Assembly: GCF_907177275.1 (NCBI RefSeq)
Contig: NZ_CAJSLV010000024.1
Location: forward strand, 73,296-137,295
DNA length: 64,000 nucleotides
Direction: 5' to 3'
From: Actinacidiphila cocklensis
GTDB taxonomy: Bacteria; Actinomycetota; Actinomycetes; Streptomycetales; Streptomycetaceae
The position numbers and the translations under genes are program-made. The first letter of the stretch is position 1, and each line of letters opens with the position of its first letter. Shown here piece after piece: positions 25,561-34,087 of this stretch. The notes under the pieces were generated by a model. That model was not told where the DNA came from, did no database searches, and saw nothing but the letters and a program-made list of their open reading frames with translations.

Positions 25561-27342
25561 CTACGTGCCTATCGTCTCCTGCAGCTGCGTCGCGGACGCG
25601 GGGCGGCGGTAGGTGAGGGCGATCGCGCCGTCGGGCGCCAGCGCGACCGTGGGGACGTCGGCCGGGCAGGGCAGGGTGCCCAGGGGCTGGAAGGCCACCG
25701 CGGCCGAGGGGGCCGGCTGTGCCCAGTGGTGGACCGTGTCGCGGCCCGCCGCGAAGACGTGGATGCGGCCCTGCCGGTCGGTCACGGTCGAGAGCCCGTC
25801 CTGCACCTCGGTGCCGCCGAGGTCGGCCCACGTCCCCCAGGTGCCGCCGGGCTCGCGGACCAGGGTGCTGAGCCCCTTGTCGGCGTTCCGCACGAACACG
25901 TGCACCCGGCCGTCCGCGGTGCGTACCGCGGACGGCGGGCCGACCCGCCGCCCCCGGTCCTCCGTGTCCTCGGGGTTGCCGAGCGAGGTCCAGTGGCCGG
26001 CGTCACCCACCACGATCTCCCGCGCGTTGCCGCCCCCGTGCCCTTCGAGGGCCGCGAACCGCAGCCCGAACACCAGCGTCCCGCCGCCCGGCACCGCCAC
26101 GCACGCCAGCTGCGGCGCGAGCGGCCCGCCGCCCAGGTCCCTGGCCGGACCCCACTGCCCGCTGCCGGGCGCGGTCTCGGTGCGTACGGCCGCGCGCAGG
26201 CCCAGCACCTCGTACGCCGTCCGCCGCGCGCCCTTGGCGGCCGCCGGCACGACGACCTGCCCGGCGCCCGGGTAGCGCCGGTGGGTCGAGCGTATCCAGC
26301 CCCTGCGGTTGACCAGCGGCTGGTTGCGGCCCTGGCCGTAGTCGCCGCAGCCGCCGGGGTCGCCGCACGCCCAGTCGGGGTCGCCGCCGTACTGCAGCAG
26401 GAAGCGGGCCTTGAGCGCGACGGTCGCGGGCGGCAGGTTGAAGGGCCAGCGCTGGTTGTAGTAGCCGCGGTAGGCCGTGGTCGTGAAGCCGCGGGCGCCC
26501 GAGTCCGCCCACCGGCTGAGCGCCTTCCACGCGAAGAGCGCCACGGGCGTGTGGTCGCGGTGGTCGGAGTAGCCGACCTGGTCGCTGCCCTTGGGGTGCT
26601 TCTTGTCGTGGATCTGGATGTCCGGGTCCGGGTCGAGGGTGCGCACATGCGTGGGCGTGTACCGCTTCAGCAGCTCGACCAGGACGTCGACCAGCTTGTC
26701 GTGGGTGTACGTCGCGGACGCGTTCGACGGCGACGGGCTGTCCAGCGCGGGCAGGTACGGCAGGGTCGTGCCTGGCTTGTCCCACAGCATCTGCACGCTC
26801 GCGCTCTGGGTCAGCTCGTGCATCGACACCTGGAGGAAGACCAGGCTCGCGCTGCGGGCGCCGTTGGTGAGCGTGTCTATCTGCGCGTGCAGCCCGCCCG
26901 GCAGGCCCAGCACCTCGCTGTGCCAGCGCGTGAAGTGCGGAAGTCCCAGCATGGTGGCGTACGCCTGCCGCAGCCCCTGGTGCCGCGCCGCCGAATACGC
27001 CGCCGTGTCGGCGTGGTGGTGCTTGTGCGACCCGCCCGGCGGGGTGTTCCACCCCACCGACTCGCCCGCGGTCACGTACACCGACACCACCGGGGTGCCC
27101 GCCTGGATGTCGTGCAGCGTGTCGGGGTTCATGAAGAAGAGGTCGTCGTCGGGATGTGCGAGCACCTGCATGGCCAGCGCCCCGGCCTCCCTGCTGTACG
27201 GCCCCGCCGGCGGCGCCGGTGCTACCTTCGCCGCCACCTCGTGCGCCGCGCCCCTGCACCCTGTCCCGGCCAGCGCCACGGCCCCCACGACCCCGGCCAA
27301 CGCGGCACGCCGGGAGGGGTGTTGTACGTCATGCGTCCTCAT
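25561..27342 (-). CDS. secreted PIG-L family deacetylase with C-terminal propeller-like domain
   Basis: The 593-residue product has a twin-arginine-like signal ([19 protein letters not shown], about residues 10-28). A PIG-L/LmbE deacetylase domain follows with the zinc motif AHPDDDLFF at residues 62-70 and a HRDH motif near 261-264. Such enzymes remove N-acetyl groups from GlcNAc-type sugars. Residues from about 380 on contain repeats with [15 protein letters not shown] and [14 protein letters not shown], resembling blades of a PLL or sialidase-like beta-propeller that may bind sugar. Substrate is unknown; an exported enzyme points to cell-wall or environmental glycans. It is monocistronic and faces tuf. 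Confidence 0.82.
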   Translation of the reverse strand: MRTHDVQHPSRRAALAGVVGAVALAGTGCRGAAHEVAAKVAPAPPAGPYSREAGALAMQVLAHPDDDLFFMNPDTLHDIQAGTPVVSVYVTAGESVGWNTPPGGSHKHHHADTAAYSAARHQGLRQAYATMLGLPHFTRWHSEVLGLPGGLHAQIDTLTNGARSASLVFLQVSMHELTQSASVQMLWDKPGTTLPYLPALDSPSPSNASATYTHDKLVDVLVELLKRYTPTHVRTLDPDPDIQIHDKKHPKGSDQVGYSDHRDHTPVALFAWKALSRWADSGARGFTTTAYRGYYNQRWPFNLPPATVALKARFLLQYGGDPDWACGDPGGCGDYGQGRNQPLVNRRGWIRSTHRRYPGAGQVVVPAAAKGARRTAYEVLGLRAAVRTETAPGSGQWGPARDLGGGPLAPQLACVAVPGGGTLVFGLRFAALEGHGGGNAREIVVGDAGHWTSLGNPEDTEDRGRRVGPPSAVRTADGRVHVFVRNADKGLSTLVREPGGTWGTWADLGGTEVQDGLSTVTDRQGRIHVFAAGRDTVHHWAQPAPSAAVAFQPLGTLPCPADVPTVALAPDGAIALTYRRPASATQLQETIGT

Positions 27343-27414
27343 ACCCGGGTTGAGCGGATTCCCCCCGCGCGGGTTCCTTCCCGGGGGTGTGAATTGCCCG
27401 ACGGACCCGCGGGG

Positions 27415-27930
27415 TTACCCGGCGCCGCCGGTGAGGGAGCGGGTCAGCCAGACGACGTCGCCCCGCTCGTCCTGGGTGGTGCGGTGGTACGTGAAGCCGG
27501 TCTTCTCCAGGACGCGGAGGGAGGGCTTGTTCTCCGGCCGCGTCGTCGACCACAGGCGGGTGCGGCCGGTCGCCGCCGCGGCGGCGACCACGGCCCGCGC
27601 CGCCTCGGTGGCGTAGCCGTGCCCGTGGACGCGGCGGAGCAGCTCGTAGGCGATCTCCGGCTCCTCCACGGTCGAGCGCCCCACGACCAGGCCGCAGTAG
27701 CCGATGAAGTCGCCCTCCTCCCGCCGCACCATCGCGAGCAGCGAGACGCCGGCCGCCGCCTCCCGCTCGCGCAGCACCTCGACGTCCCGCCGGGACTCCT
27801 CGGCGGTCGGGGTGCCGTTGCCGCGCTCTGCGAACAGCGCCCGCAGCTCCTCGGCGTCCGTGTCGGCCCACGGGCGCAGCGTCAGCCGCTCGGTCTCCAG
27901 GTGCGTTGCCATCTGCTCGTACGCGGGCAT
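27415..27930 (-). CDS. GNAT family N-acetyltransferase (RimJ/RimL-like)
   Basis: The 171-residue product starts MPAYEQMATHLETERLTLRPW, the usual beginning of RimJ/RimL-type acetyltransferases. An acetyl-CoA loop region is seen in RRVHGHGYATEAARAVV (about residues 92-108) and NKPSLRVLEKTGFTYH near 135-150 is the family C-terminal motif. The ATG at 27930 follows a strong GGAGGA site. Acceptor substrate cannot be predicted; relatives modify ribosomal proteins, antibiotics or small amines. The next gene upstream on this strand is also a GNAT, 19 bp away, so they probably form a pair. Confidence 0.85.
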   Translation of the reverse strand: MPAYEQMATHLETERLTLRPWADTDAEELRALFAERGNGTPTAEESRRDVEVLREREAAAGVSLLAMVRREEGDFIGYCGLVVGRSTVEEPEIAYELLRRVHGHGYATEAARAVVAAAAATGRTRLWSTTRPENKPSLRVLEKTGFTYHRTTQDERGDVVWLTRSLTGGAG

Positions 27931-27949
27931 ACGTCCTCCTCTCGCTGTC

Positions 27950-28417
27950 TCAGGCCAGGGTCAGCGCGACGTCGGGGATCTCGGCCGCGCGGGACTCGGC
28001 GTAGACGGTGGAGTGCGCGGTGATCTCGAAGCCGCATTTCTGCAGGACGCGGATCGAGGCGGCGTTGTCGGCCGCCGCGCGGGCGTACACGGGGCGGGCG
28101 GGTTCGAGGGCGAGCAGGGCGGTGAGGGCGGTGGTCGCTATGCCCTTGCCCCAGTGGGCGCCGGCGATCCAGTAGGTGACCTCGCGCTCCTCGGGCGGCC
28201 CGTACAGCGACACGTGGCCGACGACCTCGCCGTCGGCGAGCACGGCACGCATCAGGACGGCGGGGTCGGCGAGGATGCGCGCCCAGTGGGCGTCGAAGAG
28301 GGAGCGGTCGTAGTGGTAGGGCCGGGTGACGGCGGCCATGTGCTGTGCGGCCGGGTCGGACAGGTGCCCCCAGAAGACCGCCAGGTCGCTGTCGTGCACC
28401 TCGCGGAGCGAGATCAT
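27950..28417 (-). CDS. GNAT family N-acetyltransferase
   Basis: This 155-residue protein has the GNAT fold pattern: MISLREVHDSDLAVFWGHLSD at the start, VVGHVSLYG, an acetyl-CoA binding region WGKGIATTALTALL (about residues 93-106) and DNAASIRVLQKCGFEI (about 120-135). It is 13 bp downstream of the membrane protein gene and 19 bp upstream of the other GNAT gene on the same strand, suggesting a five-gene transcript with the ABC ATPase. The two GNATs differ too much to be a recent duplication. Substrate unknown. Confidence 0.83.
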   Translation of the reverse strand: MISLREVHDSDLAVFWGHLSDPAAQHMAAVTRPYHYDRSLFDAHWARILADPAVLMRAVLADGEVVGHVSLYGPPEEREVTYWIAGAHWGKGIATTALTALLALEPARPVYARAAADNAASIRVLQKCGFEITAHSTVYAESRAAEIPDVALTLA

Positions 28418-28430
28418 GCCGGGGAACCTC

Positions 28431-30185
28431 TCAGTGGCGCATCAGGCGGTCGGACATGCGGGTCGTCAGGAGCAGGAGGAGGGACGTCAGGAGGACCGAG
28501 ACGACGGCCGCCTGGGTGACGGCGGCGCTGGTGCCGGTGCGCAGGACCGGGGCCAGGGCGAGGCTCATGGCGGTGAGGGCCAGCAGCGGGCCCGCGGCGT
28601 ACCACGCCACGTAGATGAGCGGCCCCGGGCCGCCGAGGGGGGAGCCGCCGCCGAGGAAGAGGAGCTGGGTGCGGGCCGGGCCGCGGGCCGCCGAGACCAG
28701 GGCGGCGCCGGTGAAGGGCGGTGCGCACAGCGGCAGCAGGACCAGGGTCCAGGTGTGCCCCGCCGCCGCGTAGGGAATGGCGGCGAGCAGGCCCAGGACG
28801 GCGCCGAGCACGGCGGGCACGATGCCGTGGTGGAGCATCAGCGTGCGGAAGCGGTACGGCGCCCAGGCGGCCCTGCGGACGTCGTCGGTCTCCAGCCGGG
28901 CGGGCTCGGCCAGCGCGCCGACGGCGAGGTAGCCGAAGAGCAGGCCGACGACGAGCCCGACCCAGCGGCGCTCGCCGCCGAGGTCGGCGCCGAGCCCCGC
29001 GACCGCCGCGCCGCACGCGGTCCACAGCGCGGCCTTGCCGAGCCGGCCCGGCGTACGCAGCAGCGTCAGCGTGTCGCGCCAGGCCACGACCAGGTGCCGT
29101 CCGAGGCGCCCGCGCGGCGGGCGGAACCGGATCTGGCGGACGGGGGCGCCGCCGCCCGCGTCCATGATCGCCAGCTTGGCGGCCCGCAGTTCGAGCGACC
29201 AGGCCACCGAGGACACCGTGGTGGCCGTCGCGGCGCGCTCGCGCAGCCGGGCGGTCGGGACGAGGGCCGCGTCGCGGTACGCCGCGAGCATCGCCGCGGC
29301 CGTGGCCGCGGCGAGCAGGGCGACGGCGGCGGGCCAGGCCGGTGCGCTGCCGCCGACCGCGTCCACCACGGGCTGGCCCGCCCAGCCCCACGGGCCGCTC
29401 CACAGCTCGGCCTGCTCGGCGGCGGGGGAGCGGTGGCCGTTCGCGGCCAGCACCACCTGGGCGGCGAGTGCGCCCAGCACCAGGACCGCGGGGGCGGTCC
29501 ACCGCCGTACCGCACGGGCGGCCGCGGGCCGCCGCTCGACCGCCATGCCGAGCGCGACCGCCAGCAGCGGCAGGCACACGGCCGCGGGGATCGCGGCGAG
29601 CAGTGCGGTGCCGAGCGGGGCCAGCCCTGTGACCTTGATGACGGAGGCGGCGCCGACCCCGGCCAGCAGCCCCGGCAGCAGCGACAGCCCGGCCGACAGC
29701 CGGAACCACGGCCGCAGCACCCGGCCCCGCTTGACGGGCTGCGCCAGCAGCCATCCCACGCTCGGCCCCGGCACCACCACCGGCCCGCGCCACAGGGCGT
29801 CCCGCGCGGCGAGCACGCCGGCCCCGAGCGCGCAGAAGGCGAAGAGCGCGGGCATCCCCGCGCGCAGGTCCCGTGCGGCGTCGGCGTATCCGGAGCCGTC
29901 CTCCAGCCCGCGCAGGAAGCTGACGGCGAAGCTGCTGCCGTAGCCGGCGACGGCGATCAGCACCGTATAGACCAGGACGGCCGTCTCCCGCCCCTTGGCC
30001 CGCCGGTGCGCCTGCCGCTTGCGCCGCAGCCAGGCCAGCGTCTCCTCGGTGCGGTCGTCGTCCTCCTCGGACCAGGGGGCGTCCTCGTCGTCCATGTCGT
30101 CCGCGACGTCCGGGTCGAGGGCGGCCTCGGGTTCGTCCGTGACGGCGGTGTCGTCGTGCGGTGCGGGTCGCAGGCCGTCGCTCAT
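28431..30185 (-). CDS. multi-spanning membrane protein, DUF6297-like ABC transporter partner
   Basis: The 584-residue product has an acidic, charged N terminus (DVADDMDDEDAPWSEEDDDR) and then about a dozen hydrophobic segments from residue 70 onward, interrupted near residue 325-365 by a charged region. It overlaps by 4 bp the gene for an ABC ATPase, so it is almost certainly the membrane partner of that transporter. I recognise the pattern as DUF6297-like but cannot name a substrate. Such pairs in actinomycetes are generally treated as exporters. The family assignment is from memory of sequence style, so moderate confidence. Confidence 0.7.
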   Translation of the reverse strand: MSDGLRPAPHDDTAVTDEPEAALDPDVADDMDDEDAPWSEEDDDRTEETLAWLRRKRQAHRRAKGRETAVLVYTVLIAVAGYGSSFAVSFLRGLEDGSGYADAARDLRAGMPALFAFCALGAGVLAARDALWRGPVVVPGPSVGWLLAQPVKRGRVLRPWFRLSAGLSLLPGLLAGVGAASVIKVTGLAPLGTALLAAIPAAVCLPLLAVALGMAVERRPAAARAVRRWTAPAVLVLGALAAQVVLAANGHRSPAAEQAELWSGPWGWAGQPVVDAVGGSAPAWPAAVALLAAATAAAMLAAYRDAALVPTARLRERAATATTVSSVAWSLELRAAKLAIMDAGGGAPVRQIRFRPPRGRLGRHLVVAWRDTLTLLRTPGRLGKAALWTACGAAVAGLGADLGGERRWVGLVVGLLFGYLAVGALAEPARLETDDVRRAAWAPYRFRTLMLHHGIVPAVLGAVLGLLAAIPYAAAGHTWTLVLLPLCAPPFTGAALVSAARGPARTQLLFLGGGSPLGGPGPLIYVAWYAAGPLLALTAMSLALAPVLRTGTSAAVTQAAVVSVLLTSLLLLLTTRMSDRLMRH

Positions 30186-30886
30186 GCGCGGACGCCCAGC
30201 TCGCGCAGCACCGTCGCGGGCGTGCCGTCGGCGATGACCTGGCCGTCGTCCAGCGCGATCATCCGGTCGGCGACCGCTTCGGCCAGGTCGGGCTGGTGGG
30301 TGGCGAGCAGGACGGCGACGCCGTCGGCCTTCTCGGCGACGAGCAGGTCGGCCAGCCGCTGCCGGGCCGCGGGGTCGAGGCGCTGCTCGGGCTCGTCGAG
30401 GATGAGCAGGTCGCGCGGGCGTACCAGGGCCGCGGCCAGCAGCAGCGACTGGAGCTGCCCCGAGGACAGCGAGCCCGGCAGCGCGCGGGCGTGGTCGGAC
30501 AGCCGTCGGTCGGCGAGCACCTGGTCGATCCAGGCGTCGGCGTCGTCCACGGCGTGCGCGACGGTGACCAGCTCCAGGTGCTCGCGGACGGTGAGGTCCG
30601 GGTAGCAGGCGACGGTGTCGCCGACGACGGCGACCCTGGCGCGCACCTCCGGGTCGTCCTCGTTGACCGCCCGCCCCGCGAAGAGCGCGTCACCGCTGGT
30701 GGGCGCGTCACGTCCGCCGGCTATCCGCAGCAGCGTGGACTTGCCCGAGCCGTTCTGCCCGTACAGCGCGACGCACTCCCCGGCGGCCAGCTCCAGGTCG
30801 ATCGGGTGCAGCGCGTGCCGCTGCCCGTACGTACGGCTCACCTTCCGCAGCCGCAGCAGCGCGCTGCCCTTGCCCGTCGCGCGCAT
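30182..30886 (-). CDS. ABC transporter ATP-binding protein
   Basis: The 234-residue product is a single ABC ATPase domain. Walker A GQNGSGKST lies near residue 39, the Q-loop region follows, the signature is LSSGQLQ, Walker B is LLILDEP, and the H-loop is ATHQPD. The ATG at 30886 follows GGAGGCGG; the frame is open upstream but lacks family similarity. The gene overlaps the downstream membrane protein gene by 4 bp (ATGA), which implies coupled translation and a two-component transporter. No periplasmic-binding protein gene is nearby, consistent with export. Confidence 0.88.
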   Translation of the reverse strand: MRATGKGSALLRLRKVSRTYGQRHALHPIDLELAAGECVALYGQNGSGKSTLLRIAGGRDAPTSGDALFAGRAVNEDDPEVRARVAVVGDTVACYPDLTVREHLELVTVAHAVDDADAWIDQVLADRRLSDHARALPGSLSSGQLQSLLLAAALVRPRDLLILDEPEQRLDPAARQRLADLLVAEKADGVAVLLATHQPDLAEAVADRMIALDDGQVIADGTPATVLRELGVRA

Positions 30887-30989
30887 CGCGCCACCGCCTC
30901 CGTGCCATGTGCCACCCGCCGTGTGCAGGTATTCGCCTGGCCGAGAGTAGTGCGCAGACTCCGGCGGCGGGCGACCGCCCTGACGCCAC

Positions 30990-31553
30990 TCAGGGGGAAT
31001 CGAGCAGTCCTTCCGCCCTGGCCCAGTCCAGAAAGTCCGAGCCTCCGCAGGGCAGGAACGCCTCCGCGTCACGCAACGCGTCGACGACCGAGCAGGCGTC
31101 CTCCTCCGCGATGAGCTGATTGCGCAGGCCGTGGCACAGGAGGTGCAGCGAGCTGGACATCGATATGCCGTACGCGGTGCCGATGTTCCTGCCCACCCGG
31201 TCGTCGACGACCGCCGTACAGCGGTGCAGCTCGGCGTAGGCCAGCGTGGTGGCCTCTCCGATGTCCTTCATGTCGCGCCGGCTGCCGCCGAGCCGGCCGT
31301 GGAAGGTGGAGAACAGGCTCAGGAAGCGCATCGAGTCGTCGTTCACCACGCTGAGCCATGGCTGGGCGCCGATCATGTGTAAGCGGCTGTTGCGGGACGC
31401 ACCCCGCTGCAGTTCCTCGGCGACTGCCGTGGTGATCAGGCAGGCGCGGTCCTCGACGAGCTTTTCCAGGGTGTCCAGGTGACCGGCACGGGTGAAGTAG
31501 TTCAGCGGTGAGCTGTCGAACACCAGGCTGACGCCGAGACGGTCGGCCGTCAC
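30990..31553 (-). CDS. PIN-domain-like protein, candidate toxin or regulated nuclease
   Basis: The 187-residue protein looks like a PIN-fold ribonuclease. The acidic pattern is VFDSSPLNYFTRAG (Asp13), a Glu in TTAVAEELQRG (about 46), DIGEATTLAYA (about 97-107) and VVDDRVGR (about 117). These would form the metal-binding site. Its GTG start overlaps the stop of the upstream XRE/ImmA-IrrE gene (GTGA), so they form one unit. PIN nucleases with an XRE partner are often toxin-antitoxin modules, and PIN proteins paired with XRE-COG2856 proteins have been noted in genome surveys. At 187 residues it is longer than VapC toxins (about 130), so other roles remain possible. Confidence 0.65.
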   Translation of the reverse strand: MTADRLGVSLVFDSSPLNYFTRAGHLDTLEKLVEDRACLITTAVAEELQRGASRNSRLHMIGAQPWLSVVNDDSMRFLSLFSTFHGRLGGSRRDMKDIGEATTLAYAELHRCTAVVDDRVGRNIGTAYGISMSSSLHLLCHGLRNQLIAEEDACSVVDALRDAEAFLPCGGSDFLDWARAEGLLDSP

Positions 31554-32674
31554 GGCAGGATCTCTCCCAGCTCTCCGCGCAGGGCTTCCAGGGGTACCAC
31601 GTCAGGCTGGCCCAGGTCCTCGCTGCGGAACTGGTCGTCCCTGATGATCTCCAGGGCGCGGGTCGCGGAGATCTTGTGCGTCCGGTACGCGCGGACGGCC
31701 GCCGCTCTGACGCCCGTCGGGACGTGGCCCTCCCCGAGCTCCTCCACCACCCTGACGCCGGCCTCCATGTAGTCGGCCCGGGTGGGCGAGGACCGGTTCA
31801 GGCTGCGCCACTCCTCCTCACTGACCACTTCGTAGCTGCGCAGCTGGCGCAGGGCGGTGGACCAGCTGACCCGGTACTGGACGGCCAGGGTGATGACGGT
31901 CGTGCGCAGGGAGTTCTGACGGCGCAGCTGCCGGAACTCACCGGTCGCGCCGGGCGGGAGGAGGAAGGCCGCGGCGAACGCGTCGACTGCGCGTTCGTGG
32001 GCGCCGGTGTCCACGCCCCAGTCGCTCGAGTACGCGTCGGCCAGGAGGTGGTGGCCGAACTCGTGGGCGAGGGTGGAGCGGCGGCGGCCCGCGTCCACCG
32101 CGCTGTTGACGACGGCGACCCCGAGGTCGCCCAGCGCGGCGTAGCTGCCGTCGACACCCTGCTCCCCGAGGTGGACGGACCAGGTGTACAGACCTGCCTT
32201 CTCCAGGGTGTCCGCCAGACCGTGCAGCGCCTCCCGGGAGTCCGCGCCCACCAGGCGTCGTGCGTCGGTGGCCGTCCTGACGACGGCCGCGGTGTCCTCC
32301 GCGGTGAACGGCTCGACGGGGGAACGGGGGCCGGTGGACCTGATGACCGCGGAGTCGACAAGGGTGCGCAGGTCCCGTACGCAGTCGTCCAGGGCGTGCT
32401 CGCTGGCCTTGTCACTGCGCTGTGCGGGCTCGGCCCGCCTGCTGGCGGCAGCGGCCTCGGGCGGGGTGACGAACCACGACAGGGGCCGGTCGAGCGCCGA
32501 ACCGAGGGCGGCGAGTTCGAGCGAGTTGAGCTGCCTGCGGCCGGTCTCGATCTTGGCCACGGCGAAACGCTCGATGCCGGTGCGCTCGGCCAGTTGCTCC
32601 TGGCTGAGCCCGCGGGCGTTGCGGGCTTCCGCAACTCTGGCGCCTACGTCACTCCACGTCCACTGGTCATCCAC
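31550..32674 (-). CDS. XRE regulator fused to ImmA/IrrE-type zinc peptidase
   Basis: The protein has an N-terminal XRE helix-turn-helix (VGARVAEARNARGLSQEQLAERTGIERFAVAKIETGRR) and a central COG2856/ImmA-IrrE domain with the zinc-peptidase motif HEFGHHLLAD, followed by the Glu-rich helix DAFAAAFLLP. Related proteins cleave repressors (ImmA of ICEBs1) or DdrO (IrrE of Deinococcus). Start: the GTG at 32674 is preferred, with GATATT seven to twelve bases upstream suggesting a leaderless transcript; a TTG at 32692 is the alternative. It overlaps the PIN gene by 4 bp. The combination suggests a repressor or antitoxin with built-in protease control. Confidence 0.78.
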   Translation of the reverse strand: MDDQWTWSDVGARVAEARNARGLSQEQLAERTGIERFAVAKIETGRRQLNSLELAALGSALDRPLSWFVTPPEAAAASRRAEPAQRSDKASEHALDDCVRDLRTLVDSAVIRSTGPRSPVEPFTAEDTAAVVRTATDARRLVGADSREALHGLADTLEKAGLYTWSVHLGEQGVDGSYAALGDLGVAVVNSAVDAGRRRSTLAHEFGHHLLADAYSSDWGVDTGAHERAVDAFAAAFLLPPGATGEFRQLRRQNSLRTTVITLAVQYRVSWSTALRQLRSYEVVSEEEWRSLNRSSPTRADYMEAGVRVVEELGEGHVPTGVRAAAVRAYRTHKISATRALEIIRDDQFRSEDLGQPDVVPLEALRGELGEILP

Positions 32675-32759
32675 TGTGCCAATATCGCACAACGCGTGCG
32701 TGCGAGGTGGCGCTCTTCCGGAACCCGTTTCCCCGCCGGCTGATGTGGCAGCGGGCGTC

Positions 32760-32789
32760 TTGACGGGTGGGTGGATGCGTCGGTACGCC
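32760..32789 (+). promoter_or_regulatory. promoter of the CBM2 esterase gene
   Basis: TTGACG (32760-32765) and TACGCC (32784-32789) have an 18-bp spacer. The predicted start lies inside the first CebR box, an ideal position for repression. Confidence 0.5.
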
Positions 32790-32791
32790 TA

Positions 32792-32805
32792 TGGGAGCGC
32801 TCCCA
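32792..32805 (+). promoter_or_regulatory. CebR operator box 1
   Basis: TGGGAGCGCTCCCA is the exact 14-bp palindrome bound by CebR, the cellobiose/cellotriose-responsive LacI-type repressor of streptomycetes. It sits 39 bp before the esterase ATG at the predicted transcription start. Confidence 0.88.
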
Positions 32806-32809
32806 TACA

Positions 32810-32823
32810 TCGGAGCGCTCCCC
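32810..32823 (+). promoter_or_regulatory. CebR operator box 2 (imperfect)
   Basis: TCGGAGCGCTCCCC matches the CebR palindrome in 12 of 14 positions and lies 18 bp (centre to centre) from box 1. Two boxes would allow cooperative binding. Confidence 0.6.
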
Positions 32824-32843
32824 CCACCCGGAAGGACCCGGCC

Positions 32844-34013
32844 ATGTCCAGCGAAGCTCAACCCGCCCGGCGCGTACTGCGGGCGCCGAGGTTACTGCTC
32901 GCCCTGCTGCTGCTCGCCTTCGGCGCCGTCGTCGCGGTCGGCGGGGCGCGGTCCGCCGCGGCCGCGCCCCAGGCGGCCGCCGCCGCGCCCGTGCGGATCA
33001 TGCCGCTCGGCGACTCGATCACCGGGTCGCCCGGCTGCTGGCGCGCCCTGCTCTGGAACCAGCTCCAGAACGCCGGCTACACGAACATCGACTTCGTCGG
33101 GACCCTTCCGCCGCAGGGCTGCGGGGTGGCGTACGACGGGGACAACGAGGGGCACGGCGGCATCCTGGCCACCAACATCGCGAACCAGAACCAGCTGCCG
33201 GCCTGGCTTTCGGCGACCACGCCGGACATCGTGCTGATGCACCTCGGGACGAACGACGTGTGGAGCAACATCCCGCCGAGCCAGATCCTGGCCGCCTTCA
33301 CGACGATGGTCGGGCAGATGCGGGCCAGTAACCCGAACATGAAGGTGCTGGTCGCGCAGATCATCCCGATGAACCCGCCGACCTGCCCCGAGTGCGCGCA
33401 GCGCGTGATCGACTTCGACGCGCAGATACCCGCGTGGGCGCAGTCGATCAGCACCGCGCAGTCCCCGGTGACCGTCGTCGACCAGTGGACCGGCTTCGAC
33501 GACGCGACGGACACCGGTGACGGCGTCCACCCGAACGACGCGGGCATCGTGAAGGTGGCGGCGCGCTGGTACCCGCCGCTGGCGGCGCTGCTGACCCCCG
33601 GGTCGGGGACGTCGGCGGGTACGTCCACGGGTACGTCGTCCGGTACGTCCACCGGCACCTCGACGGGTACGTCCAGCGGTACGTCCACGGGTACCTCCAC
33701 CGGCTCGACCGGCGGTACCGGTGGCGGTGCCTGCACCGCCGCGCTCAGCGTCACCAACTCCTGGCAGGGCGGCTACCAGGCCGCCGCCACGGTCACCGCC
33801 GTGAAGGCGCTGACCAGTTGGACGGTGACCCTCACCGGCGTCACGGTCACCCAGGCGTGGAACGGCAGCGTCGTCACCAACCCCGACGGCACCGTCGTCA
33901 TCCACAGCGCCGCCTGGAACGGCACCCTCGCACCCGGCGCCTCGACCACCTTCGGCTTCCTGGCCTCCAGCTCCCCGACCCCGGCGCCGACCGCCACCTG
34001 CTCGACGCCCTGA
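32844..34013 (+). CDS. secreted SGNH esterase with cellulose-binding domain CBM2
   Basis: The 389-residue product has a Sec signal peptide (about 1-41). An SGNH esterase domain follows, with nucleophile Ser58 in MPLGDSIT, block III HLGTNDVW and the C-terminal GDGVHPNDAG holding the catalytic Asp and His. This layout fits carbohydrate esterase family 3 (acetyl xylan esterase). A Gly-Thr-Ser repeat linker (about 254-292) leads to a C-terminal CBM2 with flanking Cys residues (GACTAALSVT and ATCSTP) and conserved Trp. The ATG follows GGAAGGA. The CebR boxes indicate induction by cello-oligosaccharides. Probable role: deacetylating plant cell-wall polysaccharide in cellulose-degrading cultures. 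Confidence 0.88.
   Translation: MSSEAQPARRVLRAPRLLLALLLLAFGAVVAVGGARSAAAAPQAAAAAPVRIMPLGDSITGSPGCWRALLWNQLQNAGYTNIDFVGTLPPQGCGVAYDGDNEGHGGILATNIANQNQLPAWLSATTPDIVLMHLGTNDVWSNIPPSQILAAFTTMVGQMRASNPNMKVLVAQIIPMNPPTCPECAQRVIDFDAQIPAWAQSISTAQSPVTVVDQWTGFDDATDTGDGVHPNDAGIVKVAARWYPPLAALLTPGSGTSAGTSTGTSSGTSTGTSTGTSSGTSTGTSTGSTGGTGGGACTAALSVTNSWQGGYQAAATVTAVKALTSWTVTLTGVTVTQAWNGSVVTNPDGTVVIHSAAWNGTLAPGASTTFGFLASSSPTPAPTATCSTP
33604..33715 (+). repeat. GTS-type coding tandem repeat (linker)
   Basis: The DNA repeats units of ggtacgtcc/ggcacctcg type encoding Gly-Thr-Ser(-Thr/Ser). It encodes the flexible linker between the esterase and CBM2 domains. Unit number may vary between strains by slippage. 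Confidence 0.85.
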
Positions 34014-34087
34014 CCCGTACCCGCCGCCCCCGGGGACCGCGCGTCCCCGGGGGCGGCGGCCTGGACGCCCGATGGAAGGATGCCGCC

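Noticed and set aside
28326-30605. A 759-codon forward open frame over the membrane protein and ABC genes
   Set aside because: Composition is Arg/Gly/Pro-rich shadow sequence; the reverse-strand genes have membrane and P-loop signatures.
33604-33715. Possible CRISPR-like array
   Set aside because: Short codon-phased repeats without spacers; it encodes a Gly-Thr-Ser linker. No CRISPR array or cas gene was seen in the window.
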